Positions 7,476 to 16,204 are shown, counted from the first letter of the stretch. The stretch is DNA of 32,588 bases from Methylobacterium sp. E-066 (GCF_022829635.1 NZ_JAKSYO010000095.1:1-32588), one strand, 5' to 3'. Numbers and translations are program-made. Notes: generated from the sequence alone by a model not told the origin.

Positions 7476-7807
7476 TGATCCAGTCTCTCTCCGCCCTCTC
7501 GAGCCTGTCGGACAAGAACTCGGTCTTCGGCGTCTCGCAGTTCGGCCTGGCGACGCCCGGCGCCGCCTCGACCGCGCCCGCGGGGGCGGCAGGCAGCTTC
7601 GGCGACCTGCTGACGCAGATGGCCGGCCATGCCCGGGACACCGTGAAGGCCGGTGAGGCGGCGGCGATCTCGGGCATCCAGGGCACGGCGTCGACGCAGT
7701 CCGTGGTCGAGGCGGTGATGTCGGCCGAGCAGAGCCTGCAGACCGCGGTCGCCATCCGGGACAAGGTCGTGGCCGCCTACCAGGAAATCGTCCGCATGGC
7801 GATCTGA
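7475..7807 (+). CDS. fliE: Flagellar hook-basal body protein FliE
   Basis: The 110-residue protein carries the FliE C-terminal signature: GTASTQSVVEAVMSAEQSLQTAVAIRDKVVAAYQEIVRM, split here around the conserved EAVMSAE and AYQEIVRM motifs. FliE joins the MS-ring to the rod and is one of the first exported substrates. The start was taken as the ATG at 7475, which overlaps the flgC stop (TGATG); a GTG one codon upstream is also possible. After it comes a 107-nt gap before flgG containing a small GC-rich hairpin (GCGCGAGGACGCGC). Confidence 0.93.
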   Translation: MIQSLSALSSLSDKNSVFGVSQFGLATPGAASTAPAGAAGSFGDLLTQMAGHARDTVKAGEAAAISGIQGTASTQSVVEAVMSAEQSLQTAVAIRDKVVAAYQEIVRMAI

Positions 7808-7914
7808 CACGCGACCGGCGCGGGAGCGGCATCCCTCTCCCGTAAGCGACGCGCGAGGACGCGCGGATATCGCCTCAACACAGTCATCGTCATCCCGGGC
7901 TGAAGGACATCACC

Positions 7915-8703
7915 ATGAGAGCGCTCGCCATCGCGGCCACGGGCATGAACGCCCAGCAGCTGAACGTCGAAGTCATCGCCAACAACATCTCGAACCTGAA
8001 CACGACGGCGTTCAAGGGCGCACGGGCCGAGTTCAAGGATCTGATCTACCAGGCCGAACGGCCGGCGGGCGTCCCGATCCAGGCCGGCGAGTCGGCGATT
8101 CCCGAAGGCGCGATGCTCGGCCTCGGCGTCCGCAATTCCGCGATCCGGAACCTGCATCGCCAGGGCCCGCTCGCCAACACGACCAACCCCCTCGATCTCG
8201 CGATCAACGGCCGCGGCTGGTTCCAGGTCACGATGCCGAACGGCGAGATCAACTACACCCGCGCCGGCTCGTTCAACAAGAACGCCGACGGCCGCCTCGT
8301 CACCGCGGAAGGCTACAGCGTCGATCCGGCGATCATCATCCCGCAGAACGCCGTCGACGTGGTGATCAACGAGACCGGCCAGGTGATGGTGAAGCTCGAC
8401 GCCCAGCCGCTGCCGCAGACGATCGGCCAGCTGGCGCTCGCCAACTTCGCCAACGATGCCGGTCTCGAGCCCCTGGGCAACGGCCTGTACCGGGAGACCC
8501 CCGCCTCCGGCCTGCCCGTGACCGGCGTCGCCGGCGACCCGGGCTTCGGCAAGATCCAGCAGGGCTATCTCGAGAATTCCAACGTCGATCCGGTCCGGGA
8601 GATCACCAACCTGATCTCGGCCCAGCGGGCGTTCGAGATGAACTCGAAGGTGATCCAGGCCGCCGACGAGATGGCCGGCACGGTTTCGAAGGGCCTGCGC
8701 TGA
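7915..8703 (+). CDS. flgG: Flagellar distal rod protein FlgG
   Basis: The 262-residue protein has normal FlgG length. It has the N-terminal motif [30 protein letters not shown], the internal [13 protein letters not shown] and NYTRAGSF elements, and the C-terminal [31 protein letters not shown]. These are the standard FlgG blocks. It builds the distal rod that crosses the peptidoglycan and outer membrane through the P- and L-rings. It is followed 4 nt later by flgA and then flgI. Confidence 0.97.
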   Translation: MRALAIAATGMNAQQLNVEVIANNISNLNTTAFKGARAEFKDLIYQAERPAGVPIQAGESAIPEGAMLGLGVRNSAIRNLHRQGPLANTTNPLDLAINGRGWFQVTMPNGEINYTRAGSFNKNADGRLVTAEGYSVDPAIIIPQNAVDVVINETGQVMVKLDAQPLPQTIGQLALANFANDAGLEPLGNGLYRETPASGLPVTGVAGDPGFGKIQQGYLENSNVDPVREITNLISAQRAFEMNSKVIQAADEMAGTVSKGLR

Positions 8704-8707
8704 CATC

Positions 8708-9208
8708 ATGAACCGGGGACATCTCTTCGTGGGACGGTGCGTCGCGCGCGCGGCGGCTCGGGGGCTGCGCGCGGCCTGCGCGCTCGGCCTCGCCGCCGTC
8801 CCGGCCGCCGCCGCGGAACAGACGTTCCCGGTGCCGGTGGCGACGATCTACACGGGCGACGTCATCAAGCCGACGATGCTCCGGGACCAGACCTATCCGG
8901 AGAACTTCAAGCCGCGGGTGCCGGCCGTCGACAGCGCGGCGCGCGCGGTCGGCAAGGTCGCGCGGCGGACCCTCCTGCCCGGGGAGGTGATCCCGTCGGG
9001 CGCCCTCGAGGAGGTCAAGCTCGTGACCCGCGGGGCGCCGACCGTGATCGTGTTCGAGGAGCGCGGCATGGTCATCTCGACCCTGGGCACGGCGCTCGCG
9101 AACGCCACCGTGAACGAGCCGGTGACGGTGCGCAACACCGCGACCGGCCGCCTGATCCAGGGCATCGTCCAGCCCGACGGCCGGGTGAAGACCGGCGGGC
9201 AGCCGTGA
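8708..9208 (+). CDS. flgA: P-ring assembly chaperone FlgA
   Basis: The 166-residue protein has an arginine-rich N-region and a hydrophobic, alanine-rich segment ending AAVPAAAAEQ, consistent with a signal peptide of about 35-37 residues. The mature part begins FPVPVATIYTGDVIKPTMLRD, the SAF-type domain start of FlgA, followed by LLPGEVIPSGALEEVKLVTRG and ATGRLIQGIVQPDGRV. FlgA is a periplasmic chaperone for FlgI during P-ring formation. Its TGA (9206-9208) overlaps the flgI ATG by one base. Confidence 0.92.
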   Translation: MNRGHLFVGRCVARAAARGLRAACALGLAAVPAAAAEQTFPVPVATIYTGDVIKPTMLRDQTYPENFKPRVPAVDSAARAVGKVARRTLLPGEVIPSGALEEVKLVTRGAPTVIVFEERGMVISTLGTALANATVNEPVTVRNTATGRLIQGIVQPDGRVKTGGQP

Positions 9209-10311
9209 TGCGCCGTCTGCTTCCCCTGTTGCTGATCGGCCTCTCCGTCTGGTCGGCGCCCGCGGCCGCGGCGACGCGGATCAAGGACATCGCGTCGCTC
9301 CAGGGCGTCCGCGACAACCAGGTCGTCGGCTACGGCCTCGTCACCGGCCTGCAGAGCACCGGCGACACCCTGCGCAATTCGCAGTTCACGGAACAATCCC
9401 TGCAATCGATGCTGGACCGGCTCGGCATCAACGTGCGCGACCAGCGGATGCGGACCCGCAACGTCGCGGCCGTGATGGTGACGGCCAACCTGCCGGCCTA
9501 TGTCGAGCCGGGCTCGCGCATCGACGTCAGCGTGAACTCGCTCGGCGACGCGACCTCCCTGCGCGGCGGCACCCTGCTGATGACGCCGCTGGCGGGCGGG
9601 GATGGGCAGGTCTACGCGGTGGCGCAGGGTGCGCTCGCCGTCTCCGGCTTCAGCGCGACCGGCCAGGCCGAATCGCTGGTCTCCGGCGTGGCGACGGCCG
9701 CCCGGATCCCCAACGGCGCCCTGGTCGAGCGGGCGGTGGCCGGCACGTTCCGGGATCTGCCCGGCATGTCGCTCGAACTGAAGAACCCGGACTACCGCAC
9801 CGCGATCCTGATCTGCGACGCGATCAACGCCTATACGGTCCAGCGGTACGGGCGGCGGGCCGCGAGCCCGCGCGACTACCGCACCGTCGTGCTGACCCGC
9901 CCCGGGAATGTCGGGCGGACGCGGTTCATGGCCGAGATCGGCGAATTGGCGGTCCAGCCGGATACGCCGGCGCGGGTGGTGATCGACCAGCGGACCGGAA
10001 CCGTGGTCATCGGCCGGAACGTGCAGATCTCCACGGTGGCGGTCACCCATGGCGATCTGACGGTCCGCATCACCGAGACCCCGCAGGTGTCCCAGCCGGC
10101 GCCGTTCTCCGACGGGCAGACGACCGTCGTGCCCCGGACCGATATCAGCGCCGCCGAGCAGACCGCCCGCCTGGCCGTGGTTTCGGGTCCCGATCTGCAG
10201 AGCCTGGTCCGCGGCCTGAACAATGTCGGCATGAAGCCGACCGACGTGATCTCGATCCTGCAGGCGGTGAAGACAGCAGGCGCCTTGCAGGCGGAGCTGG
10301 TAATCCAATGA
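9208..10311 (+). CDS. flgI: Flagellar P-ring protein FlgI
   Basis: The 367-residue protein has a clear signal peptide (MRRLLPLLLIGLSVWSAPAAA, cut before ATRIKDIA). Family motifs include VGYGLVTGLQSTGD, RTRNVAAVMVTANLPAY, GSRIDVSVNSLGDATSL, GTLLMTPLAGGDGQVYAVAQG and, at the end, LVRGLNNVGMKPTDVISILQAVKTAGAL. It polymerises into the periplasmic P-ring around the rod. The frame stays open far upstream inside flgA, but the ATG at 9208 gives the proper signal peptide and a 1-nt overlap, so it is chosen. The 3' end overlaps motE. Confidence 0.97.
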   Translation: MRRLLPLLLIGLSVWSAPAAAATRIKDIASLQGVRDNQVVGYGLVTGLQSTGDTLRNSQFTEQSLQSMLDRLGINVRDQRMRTRNVAAVMVTANLPAYVEPGSRIDVSVNSLGDATSLRGGTLLMTPLAGGDGQVYAVAQGALAVSGFSATGQAESLVSGVATAARIPNGALVERAVAGTFRDLPGMSLELKNPDYRTAILICDAINAYTVQRYGRRAASPRDYRTVVLTRPGNVGRTRFMAEIGELAVQPDTPARVVIDQRTGTVVIGRNVQISTVAVTHGDLTVRITETPQVSQPAPFSDGQTTVVPRTDISAAEQTARLAVVSGPDLQSLVRGLNNVGMKPTDVISILQAVKTAGALQAELVIQ

Positions 10312-10928
10312 TGACCCCGATCCGCGAGCGCCGCGGCGGCCGGCGCGGCCTGCACCGCTGGGGGGCCGTCCTCCTCTCGGCGGCCGCGATCCTGCCCGCC
10401 GCCCAGGCCGCCGCTCAGCAGAAGCCGGGCGAGCCGGCCAAGACCGAGGACAGCCGCGCCCCGCAATATTGCAACAGCATCGCCAATGCCGCCGCCGATG
10501 CCCGGTTCACCTGGCAGAAGGAGACGCTCACGGCGCTCGCCAAGGATATCGAGGGGCGCATCGGCCAGCTCGAGGCGAAGCGCGCCGAGTACGAGGAATG
10601 GCTGAAGCGCCGGCAGATGTTCCTCGCCAAGGCCGACGAGAGCGTCACGGCGATCTACGCCAAGATGAAGCCCGAGGCGGCTTCGCAGCAGCTGACCGCC
10701 ATGGACAGCGAGGCGGCCGCCGCCATCCTGACGCGGCTCGATCCGCGCGCCGCCAGCGCGATCATGAACGAGATGGAGCCCGGCCGCGCGGCGCGGCTGG
10801 CCAACGTCATCACCAACACCCCCAAGAAAGCGGCGCCGCCCAGGCCCGAGGCGGCCCCGACCACGCCGCCCGAATCCGGTTCGGACCAGGGCGGCCGCCC
10901 GCCGCAGAACAGCGAGAAATCAGGATGA
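10308..10928 (+). CDS. motE: MotE, periplasmic chaperone-like motility protein
   Basis: The 206-residue protein has a signal peptide (hydrophobic stretch WGAVLLSAAAILPAAQAAA). A coiled-coil region follows (TLTALAKDIEGRIGQLEAKRAEYEEWLKRR), then an MgtE-N-like helical domain (IYAKMKPEAASQQLTAMDSEAAAAILTRLDPRAASAIMNEMEP). The tail is Pro/Ala-rich. This is the MotE architecture of rhizobia, where MotE assists folding or stability of MotC in the periplasm. Its place between flgI and flgH is the conserved rhizobial order. It overlaps flgI by 4 nt and flgH by 4 nt (ATGA). Confidence 0.88.
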   Translation: MMTPIRERRGGRRGLHRWGAVLLSAAAILPAAQAAAQQKPGEPAKTEDSRAPQYCNSIANAAADARFTWQKETLTALAKDIEGRIGQLEAKRAEYEEWLKRRQMFLAKADESVTAIYAKMKPEAASQQLTAMDSEAAAAILTRLDPRAASAIMNEMEPGRAARLANVITNTPKKAAPPRPEAAPTTPPESGSDQGGRPPQNSEKSG

Positions 10929-11623
10929 AGCGGCTGGCTGCCATCGCGGCTCTGGTGACCCTCGGAGCCTGCTCGACCCCCGTCCAGGAGATCGGCCGCG
11001 CCCCGGCCATGAGCCCGGTCGGGCTCGGGATCAATGCGAGCTACGACGCCGTGCCGCCGCTGTTCACCGCCACGCAGCGGCCGGGCTACCATTCGACCTG
11101 GGCGCAGCAGAGCGCCGACCTGTTCCAGGATCCGCGCGCCAAGAATGTCGGCGACGTGCTGACCGTGCTGATCGAGATGAACGACAAGGCCCAGTTCGAC
11201 AACGCCACCGACCGGTCCCGCGATTCGCGGTCCAAGATGAGTCTCGACGTCGAGCTCGACCTGTTCGGGCTCAACCCCGAATCGAAGAACAAGTACGAGG
11301 TCAACGGCAATTCCTCGACCAAGGGGCAGGGCTCGATCGACCGCAAGGAGCAGCTCCGCCTCTCCGTCGCCGCCATCGTGACCAACGTGTTCCCCAACGG
11401 CAACATGATGATCAGCGGCTCCCAGGAGGTGCGGGTCAATTACGAGATCCGCGTGCTGAACATCGCCGGCATCGTCCGGCCGCGGGACATCTCGCGCAAG
11501 AACACGATCGACTACGACAAGATCGCCGAGGCGCGGGTCTCCTATGGCGGCCGGGGGCGCCTGATGGAGGTTCAGCAGCCCGGCGCGGTCCAGCAGGTCT
11601 ACGACCTGGTCGCGCCGTTCTGA
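10925..11623 (+). CDS. flgH: Flagellar L-ring lipoprotein FlgH
   Basis: The 232-residue protein starts with a short lipoprotein signal (MKRLAAIAALVTLGACST; lipobox LGAC, with Cys16 as the lipidated residue). Family motifs are SADLFQDPRAKNVGDVLTVLIE, then VAAIVTNVFPNGNMMISGSQEV, RVLNIAGIVRPRDI and the C-terminal ARVSYGGRGRLMEVQQPG. It forms the outer-membrane L-ring through which the rod passes. The start codon lies inside the motE stop (ATGA), so translation is probably coupled. Confidence 0.97.
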   Translation: MKRLAAIAALVTLGACSTPVQEIGRAPAMSPVGLGINASYDAVPPLFTATQRPGYHSTWAQQSADLFQDPRAKNVGDVLTVLIEMNDKAQFDNATDRSRDSRSKMSLDVELDLFGLNPESKNKYEVNGNSSTKGQGSIDRKEQLRLSVAAIVTNVFPNGNMMISGSQEVRVNYEIRVLNIAGIVRPRDISRKNTIDYDKIAEARVSYGGRGRLMEVQQPGAVQQVYDLVAPF

Positions 11624-11645
11624 CACGACAGCGGAAACCCGAACC

Positions 11646-12128
11646 ATGGCGTCCGATGCCGAGCCCCCGCGCTCCAAGGTCCGCTGGCTGCTCCTGCTCG
11701 CCGGGCTCACGGTCCTGGCGATCGGGGCCGGGGGCGGGGGCGGCCTGTTCATGATCTCCAAGATCGAGAAGGCCGTGGCCGAGAAGCAGAAGATCGAGGA
11801 GGAGCAGGTCCAGAAGGTCGTCGCCTACGATGCGAGCTACAGCCTAGCGAATATCGGCACGGTGGTGACCAACCTCGCCAATCCCAGCGATGTCTGGATC
11901 CGGCTCGAAGCCTCGATCGTCCTCAAGACCGGGACGTTTCCCAATCCCGACCCGATCGCCGCGGAGATCCGGCAGGATCTCCTTGGCTACCTGCACACCC
12001 TCTCGGTCGCGCAGATCGAGGGGCCGAGCGGCCTCGTCCACCTGCGCGAGGATCTGACCGAGCGGGTCCGGCTGCGGTCCAACGGCCAGGTCCGCGAATT
12101 CTTCATCGAGACGCTGGTCATCCAATAA
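11646..12128 (+). CDS. fliL: Flagellar basal body-associated protein FliL
   Basis: The 160-residue protein has one N-terminal membrane segment (about residues 16-38, with a Gly-rich turn AIGAGGGGGLFMI). A short coiled linker rich in K/E follows, then the periplasmic FliL domain (SYSLANIGTVVTNLANPSDVWIRLEASIVL, with the ending GQVREFFIETLVIQ). FliL forms a ring around the stator and supports torque. The order flgH-fliL-fliP is as in other rhizobia. The start is 22 nt after the flgH stop. Confidence 0.93.
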   Translation: MASDAEPPRSKVRWLLLLAGLTVLAIGAGGGGGLFMISKIEKAVAEKQKIEEEQVQKVVAYDASYSLANIGTVVTNLANPSDVWIRLEASIVLKTGTFPNPDPIAAEIRQDLLGYLHTLSVAQIEGPSGLVHLREDLTERVRLRSNGQVREFFIETLVIQ

Positions 12129-12187
12129 GAGCCCCTCACGGCCGGATCGCGGATGCGTGTCCGAAGAACATCAGGATCGGTTACGCC

Positions 12188-12925
12188 ATGCTGCGCCGCG
12201 TGTTTCTGGCGAGCTCGTTGATTCTCGTCGCCACGGCCGCGAGCGCCCAATCGTTCAGCCTCGATCAGGTCCTGCCGCCCGGGAACGGGTCGATGAGCGG
12301 GCGGATGATCCAGTTGATCGCCCTGCTGACCGTCCTGTCGGTCGCGCCGGGCCTCCTCGTCATGATGACGAGCTTCACGCGATTCGTCGTGGCGCTCTCG
12401 TTCCTGCGCTCGGGCCTCGGCCTGCAGGGCGCGCCGGCCAACATGGTGCTGATCAGCCTGTCGCTGTTCATGACCTTCTACGTGATGGGCCCGACCTTCG
12501 ACCGTGCCTGGCAGGACGGCATCCGCCCGCTCACCGAGAACCGAATCTCGGAGGAGGAGGCCTTCGCCAAGGTGACCGATCCGTTCCGGGACTTCATGCT
12601 GACCCATGTCCGCCCGAAGGATCTCGACACCTTCGCGGAGATCGCGGTGGCCGCCTATCCGAAGGCGCAAGCCGGCAGCCGGACCGACCTCCGGGTTCTG
12701 ATTCCGGCCTTCATGATCTCCGAGCTGCGCCGCGGATTCGAGATCGGCTTCCTGATCGCGCTCCCGTTCCTCGTCATCGACATGGTGGTGGCGGTACTGG
12801 TCATGGCGATGGGCATGATGATGATGCCCCCGACAGTGATCTCACTCCCGTTCAAAGTGTTGTTTTTTGTACTGATCGATGGCTGGAACATGCTCATCAG
12901 CGGACTTGTTCGGTCGTATTTTTGA
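12188..12925 (+). CDS. fliP: Flagellar export gate protein FliP
   Basis: The 245-residue protein has the normal length for FliP. It has a cleavable signal-like N-terminus (MLRRVFLASSLILVATAASA) and several membrane segments. Hallmarks are MMTSFTRFVVALSFLRSGLG, VLISLSLFMTFYVMGP and the C-terminal RRGFEIGFLIALPFLVIDMVVA followed by a Met-rich turn. FliP is the main subunit of the type III export gate and works with FliQ and FliR. Because fliR is interrupted at the window's left edge, this intact gene may lack its partner. GC content falls over the last ~80 bases and in the spacer that follows. Confidence 0.97.
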   Translation: MLRRVFLASSLILVATAASAQSFSLDQVLPPGNGSMSGRMIQLIALLTVLSVAPGLLVMMTSFTRFVVALSFLRSGLGLQGAPANMVLISLSLFMTFYVMGPTFDRAWQDGIRPLTENRISEEEAFAKVTDPFRDFMLTHVRPKDLDTFAEIAVAAYPKAQAGSRTDLRVLIPAFMISELRRGFEIGFLIALPFLVIDMVVAVLVMAMGMMMMPPTVISLPFKVLFFVLIDGWNMLISGLVRSYF

Positions 12926-13206
12926 TTTTTTTAACAACATTTTCCATGAAACCAGCAGCAAGGAGCGACTTTCTCGCAAACCGCAGAGTCCACTGTTGAC
13001 TTGCCGCTGAAATTTCTTCATCTGAGTTCTGCCAATCGTTGGTTGATCGGTTCGACAAGAGGGACCGGATCAGGCCATCGGTTGAGAGATCAATAGCGGG
13101 TTGACCGCGTGCGTTGCACGCCGGATCAAAGGCATGATGCCGCCCTGCTATGCCGGTGAAAATCCGACATGTCCCCTGAATGTCTTCTCTTTGAAGGGAC
13201 ATCCTC
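12926..13206 (+). promoter_or_regulatory. Flagellin promoter/leader region
   Basis: The 281-bp spacer is more AT-rich than its neighbours. A plausible promoter is TTGACC (13101-13106), 17 bp, then GATCAA (13124-13129); the -10 is poor. Its spacer holds a 6-bp inverted repeat, GCGTGC-GTT-GCACGC (13107-13121), which could be an operator. Another TTGACT lies at 12996-13001 without a convincing -10. I found no good sigma-28 or sigma-54 consensus. The choice of promoter is therefore uncertain. Confidence 0.35.
13169..13202 (+). promoter_or_regulatory. Hairpin over the flagellin ribosome-binding site
   Basis: ATGTCCC at 13169-13175 is the exact reverse complement of GGGACAT at 13196-13202, and the latter overlaps the likely Shine-Dalgarno sequence (AAGGGA, 13194-13199) of the flagellin ATG at 13207. 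An alternative inner stem, CTTC/GAAG, uses part of the same region. Folding would hide the ribosome site. In Caulobacter and Brucella, FlbT acts on flagellin mRNA leaders; a similar role here is inference. Confidence 0.5.
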
Positions 13207-14376
13207 ATGTCGAGCCTGTTGACCAACACCGCCGCCCTTGCGGCGCTTCAGACCCTCAAGATCACCAACCAATCTCTGGAAGATTCGAGCAACCACGTCG
13301 CGTCGGGCCAGAAGGTCGCCACCGCCAAGGACAGCGCCGCCTACTGGTCGATCGCCACCACGCTCCGTGCGGACAACGGCGCCACCGGTGCCGTCAAGGA
13401 CGCCCTCAGCCTCGGCGGCAATTCCGTGGATATCGCGTACAAGGGCCTGACCAAGGTCGGGGAGATCCTGACCAAAATTCAAAAGCTGGTGGCCGGATCT
13501 GCTTCGGTCAGCGCGGACAGGTTCTCGAACCAGGCCGAAATCGACGCTCAGTTGGTGAACCTGAAGCAGGCCGCCACCGGTGCGGCGCTGAACGGTGAAT
13601 CGTGGCTCTCGGTCGATTCGACCACCGGCAGCGGCTATCAGGCCAACCGCAAGATCGTGTCGTCCTTCACCCGCGTCCAGGGCAACATCTCGATCGACGC
13701 CATCGAGATCAATGTCGACGACATCAAGCTCTATGACAAGAACATCACGGCTGGCACCACAGGCACGTCTGCGGGTGCAACGGGTGGCACGACGTATCGG
13801 ACCGCTGAGAAAACCTGGAAGGCGGCAGATAAAGCGTACGCCGACAGCACTCACACCGACAGCGACTTGAAGACGCACGACACGGCGCTGACGGCTTGGC
13901 AAGATGCCCAGAAGGCCTACGCCAAAGATCTCGAAACCGAGAACGGTAAAGCTACAAGGGGCACTGACGGTACGGGCGGCCTGCTGAACAAATCTATCGG
14001 CGTCATCGGCGTCGACGAGAACGGCTACAAGAAGGCCTACCAGCTGTCCATCGACACCATCCAGATCACCAACGTCAACGACTCCGATCTTTCCAAGGTC
14101 CGCGCTTATGTCGATCTCGTCGACAAGGTCTTGAAGCAGGTCACAACGGCGGCCGCCAATCTCGGCGCCAAGCAAAGCCAGGTGGACTCGCAGAAGAACT
14201 TCCTCGATACATTGCAAAAGGCCAACCAAACCAGCATCGGCGTTCCTGTGGATGCTGATATGGAAGAGGAGTCCAGCCGGCTGAAGGCCCTTCAGGTCCA
14301 GCAGCAGCTCGGCGTCCAGTCGCTCACGATCGCCAACACCTCCACCCAGCAGATCCTGAGCCTGTTCCGCGGCTAA
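13207..14376 (+). CDS. fliC: Flagellin
   Basis: The 389-residue protein has typical flagellin ends. N-terminal D0/D1 helices: LTNTAALAALQTLKITNQSLEDSS, then SGQKVATAKDSAAYWSIATTLR. C-terminal: QSQVDSQKNFLDTLQ, then SRLKALQVQQQLGVQSLTIANTS and a terminal FRG. The middle (about residues 180-262) is unlike ordinary flagellin: a Gly/Thr/Ala-rich stretch followed by two similar helical units, TAEKTWKAADKAYAD (199-213) and TALTAWQDAQKAYAKD (226-241), 27 residues apart. Codon third positions there are less GC-biased than in the flanks, suggesting a variable, possibly exchanged, surface domain. It is transcribed alone between the leader at 12926 and a strong terminator. Confidence 0.96.
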   Translation: MSSLLTNTAALAALQTLKITNQSLEDSSNHVASGQKVATAKDSAAYWSIATTLRADNGATGAVKDALSLGGNSVDIAYKGLTKVGEILTKIQKLVAGSASVSADRFSNQAEIDAQLVNLKQAATGAALNGESWLSVDSTTGSGYQANRKIVSSFTRVQGNISIDAIEINVDDIKLYDKNITAGTTGTSAGATGGTTYRTAEKTWKAADKAYADSTHTDSDLKTHDTALTAWQDAQKAYAKDLETENGKATRGTDGTGGLLNKSIGVIGVDENGYKKAYQLSIDTIQITNVNDSDLSKVRAYVDLVDKVLKQVTTAAANLGAKQSQVDSQKNFLDTLQKANQTSIGVPVDADMEEESSRLKALQVQQQLGVQSLTIANTSTQQILSLFRG

Positions 14377-14400
14377 GCTCCCGGTCCCTGACCTTCACGA

Positions 14401-14458
14401 GCATTCACCCTTCGGGGTGATGCGGGCCGCGCATCTTCGGGTGCGCGGCCCTTCTGTT
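14401..14458 (+). terminator. Flagellin transcription terminator
   Basis: A 10-bp GC-rich stem, GGGCCGCGCA (14424-14433) and TGCGCGGCCC (14442-14451), with a TCTTCGGG loop, is followed by TTCTGTTT, a good intrinsic terminator. Directly upstream is a second hairpin, GCATTCACCC/GGGTGATGC around a TTCG loop (14401-14423), with one bulged base. Position 25 nt after the flagellin stop fits a strong, single-gene transcript. Confidence 0.85.
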
Positions 14459-14542
14459 TGAGCCGGGCCGCGGCCGGGCACCACCTCCACGCAAGATTGA
14501 TCCGGCACGCTGGCGCCGAGCCACTGCGGTGGAAGCTGAGCC

Positions 14543-16204
14543 TTGCCGATGCCCGGTCGTGAGCACCTCGAAAAGCTATGGACGAACATCCTGGAGCTCG
14601 GCCCGCGGCGGCTGATCGCCCTGGGTCTCGTCGGGCTCACCGTGTTCGTGACCGTGGGCCTCGGCGCCTATTATCTCAGTCGGCCGCTCCGTGAGCCGCT
14701 CTATACCGGCCTGAGCCGCGACGACGTCAGCCGCATGGCCGCCGTGCTCAAGGATGCCGGCGTTCCCTTTGATGTCAGCTCCGACGGCACGGCCGTCCTG
14801 GTCAGCTACGGGCAGACCGCCCAGGCCCGGATGCTGCTCGCCGAGAAGGGCCTGCCCCAGAGCGGCAAGGCCGGCTACGAGCTGTTCAACGATCTGGGCT
14901 CGCTAGGCCTGACCTCGTTCATGCAGGACATCACCCGGGTCCGGGCCCTGGAAGGCGAGATCGCCCGCACGGTCCAGACGCTCAAGGGCGTCAAGGCCGC
15001 CCGGGTCCATATCGTGATGCCCGATCCCGGCTCGTTCCGGCGGGAGCAGCAGCCGGCCTCGGCCTCCGTGGTGGTGCGCACGGAGCCCGCCAACGATCCC
15101 TCGACCGCGCCCGCCATCCGCCAGCTCGTCGCCGCAGCCATCCCCGGCATGAAGCCCGACAAGGTGACGGTGCTCAACACGGACGGGACGATCCTGCTGT
15201 CGGGCGACGACGCGACCACCGCGCCGGCCGGCCGCATGGCGACCCTGGAGCAGCTCACGAATCGGGAGATCCAGGACAACATCCGCCGGACGCTCACCCC
15301 CTATCTGGGGACCAACAACTTCGAGGTCAGCGTCGTCGCGCGGCTGAACACCGACAAGACCCAGACCAACGAGACGATCTTCAACCCGGACCAGAAGGTC
15401 GAGCGCGGGACACGGGTCATCAAGGAGACCGAATCCTCGCAGAACCGCGCCGCCCAGAAGCCGACCACGGCCCAGCAGAACCTGCCCAACCAGAACGTCC
15501 AATCCGGCGGGGGCGACAATTCCAGCTCCGAGAGCCAGCGCCGCGAGGAGCAGACGAACTTCGAGATCTCGTCGAAGACGGTCCAGACCGTCAGCGACGG
15601 CTACACCGTGAAGAACCTGTCCGTCGCCGTGCTGGTGAACCGGTCCCGGCTGGAAGCGCTGACCAATCCCGGCGGCCAGGAGCCCGGCAAGGACGCGGCC
15701 AAGATCGAGCTTGAACCGAAGATCGCCGAGATCGAGCAGCTGGTCGCCTCGGCATCGGGCTTCGACAAGGCGCGGGGCGACCAGATCAAGGTGGCGGCGG
15801 TCAGCTTCGTCAACGAGGGCCAGCCGCTCACACCGGTTCCCGCACTCGGGATCGGCGATGTCCTGATGCGCCAGTCCGGAACCCTGATCAACGCGGCCAC
15901 GATCCTGATCGTCGGATGTCTGCTGATCTGGTTCGGCCTGCGTCCGGCCGTCAACGCGATCCTCGCCCGCTCGCCGGAGACGGAGACGGAACTGGCCCTC
16001 GCAGGACCGGATTCCGACTCGGCTGAGTTCGACATGCTGCAGGCGGAACAGTCCCTCTTGCCCGATGAACCCAACCTCATCGAGGACCTGACGGAACGGA
16101 TGGCGCATTCGCCCATCCGGAAGCTCGAGCAGCTGGTCGAACTCGACGAGGAGCAGGTCGCCAACATTCTGAAGCAATGGCTCAGCCGTGACGAGGCCGC
16201 GTGA
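14543..16204 (+). CDS. fliF: Flagellar MS-ring protein FliF
   Basis: The 553-residue protein has two membrane segments: about residues 24-45 (LIALGLVGLTVFVTVGLGAY) and near 450-470 (NAATILIVGCLLIWFGLRP). Between them are the ring-building domains with family motifs EPLYTGLSRDD, ARMLLAEKGLPQSG, GYELFND, RALEGEIARTVQTLKGVKAARVHIVMP and GYTVKNLSVAVLVN. The cytoplasmic tail ends with RKLEQLVELDEEQVANILKQWL, the FliG-binding segment. FliF forms the membrane base ring. It starts a new transcription unit after the flagellin terminator; MPG two codons later (14549) is an alternative start. The stop overlaps the next gene. Confidence 0.97.
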   Translation: MPMPGREHLEKLWTNILELGPRRLIALGLVGLTVFVTVGLGAYYLSRPLREPLYTGLSRDDVSRMAAVLKDAGVPFDVSSDGTAVLVSYGQTAQARMLLAEKGLPQSGKAGYELFNDLGSLGLTSFMQDITRVRALEGEIARTVQTLKGVKAARVHIVMPDPGSFRREQQPASASVVVRTEPANDPSTAPAIRQLVAAAIPGMKPDKVTVLNTDGTILLSGDDATTAPAGRMATLEQLTNREIQDNIRRTLTPYLGTNNFEVSVVARLNTDKTQTNETIFNPDQKVERGTRVIKETESSQNRAAQKPTTAQQNLPNQNVQSGGGDNSSSESQRREEQTNFEISSKTVQTVSDGYTVKNLSVAVLVNRSRLEALTNPGGQEPGKDAAKIELEPKIAEIEQLVASASGFDKARGDQIKVAAVSFVNEGQPLTPVPALGIGDVLMRQSGTLINAATILIVGCLLIWFGLRPAVNAILARSPETETELALAGPDSDSAEFDMLQAEQSLLPDEPNLIEDLTERMAHSPIRKLEQLVELDEEQVANILKQWLSRDEAA

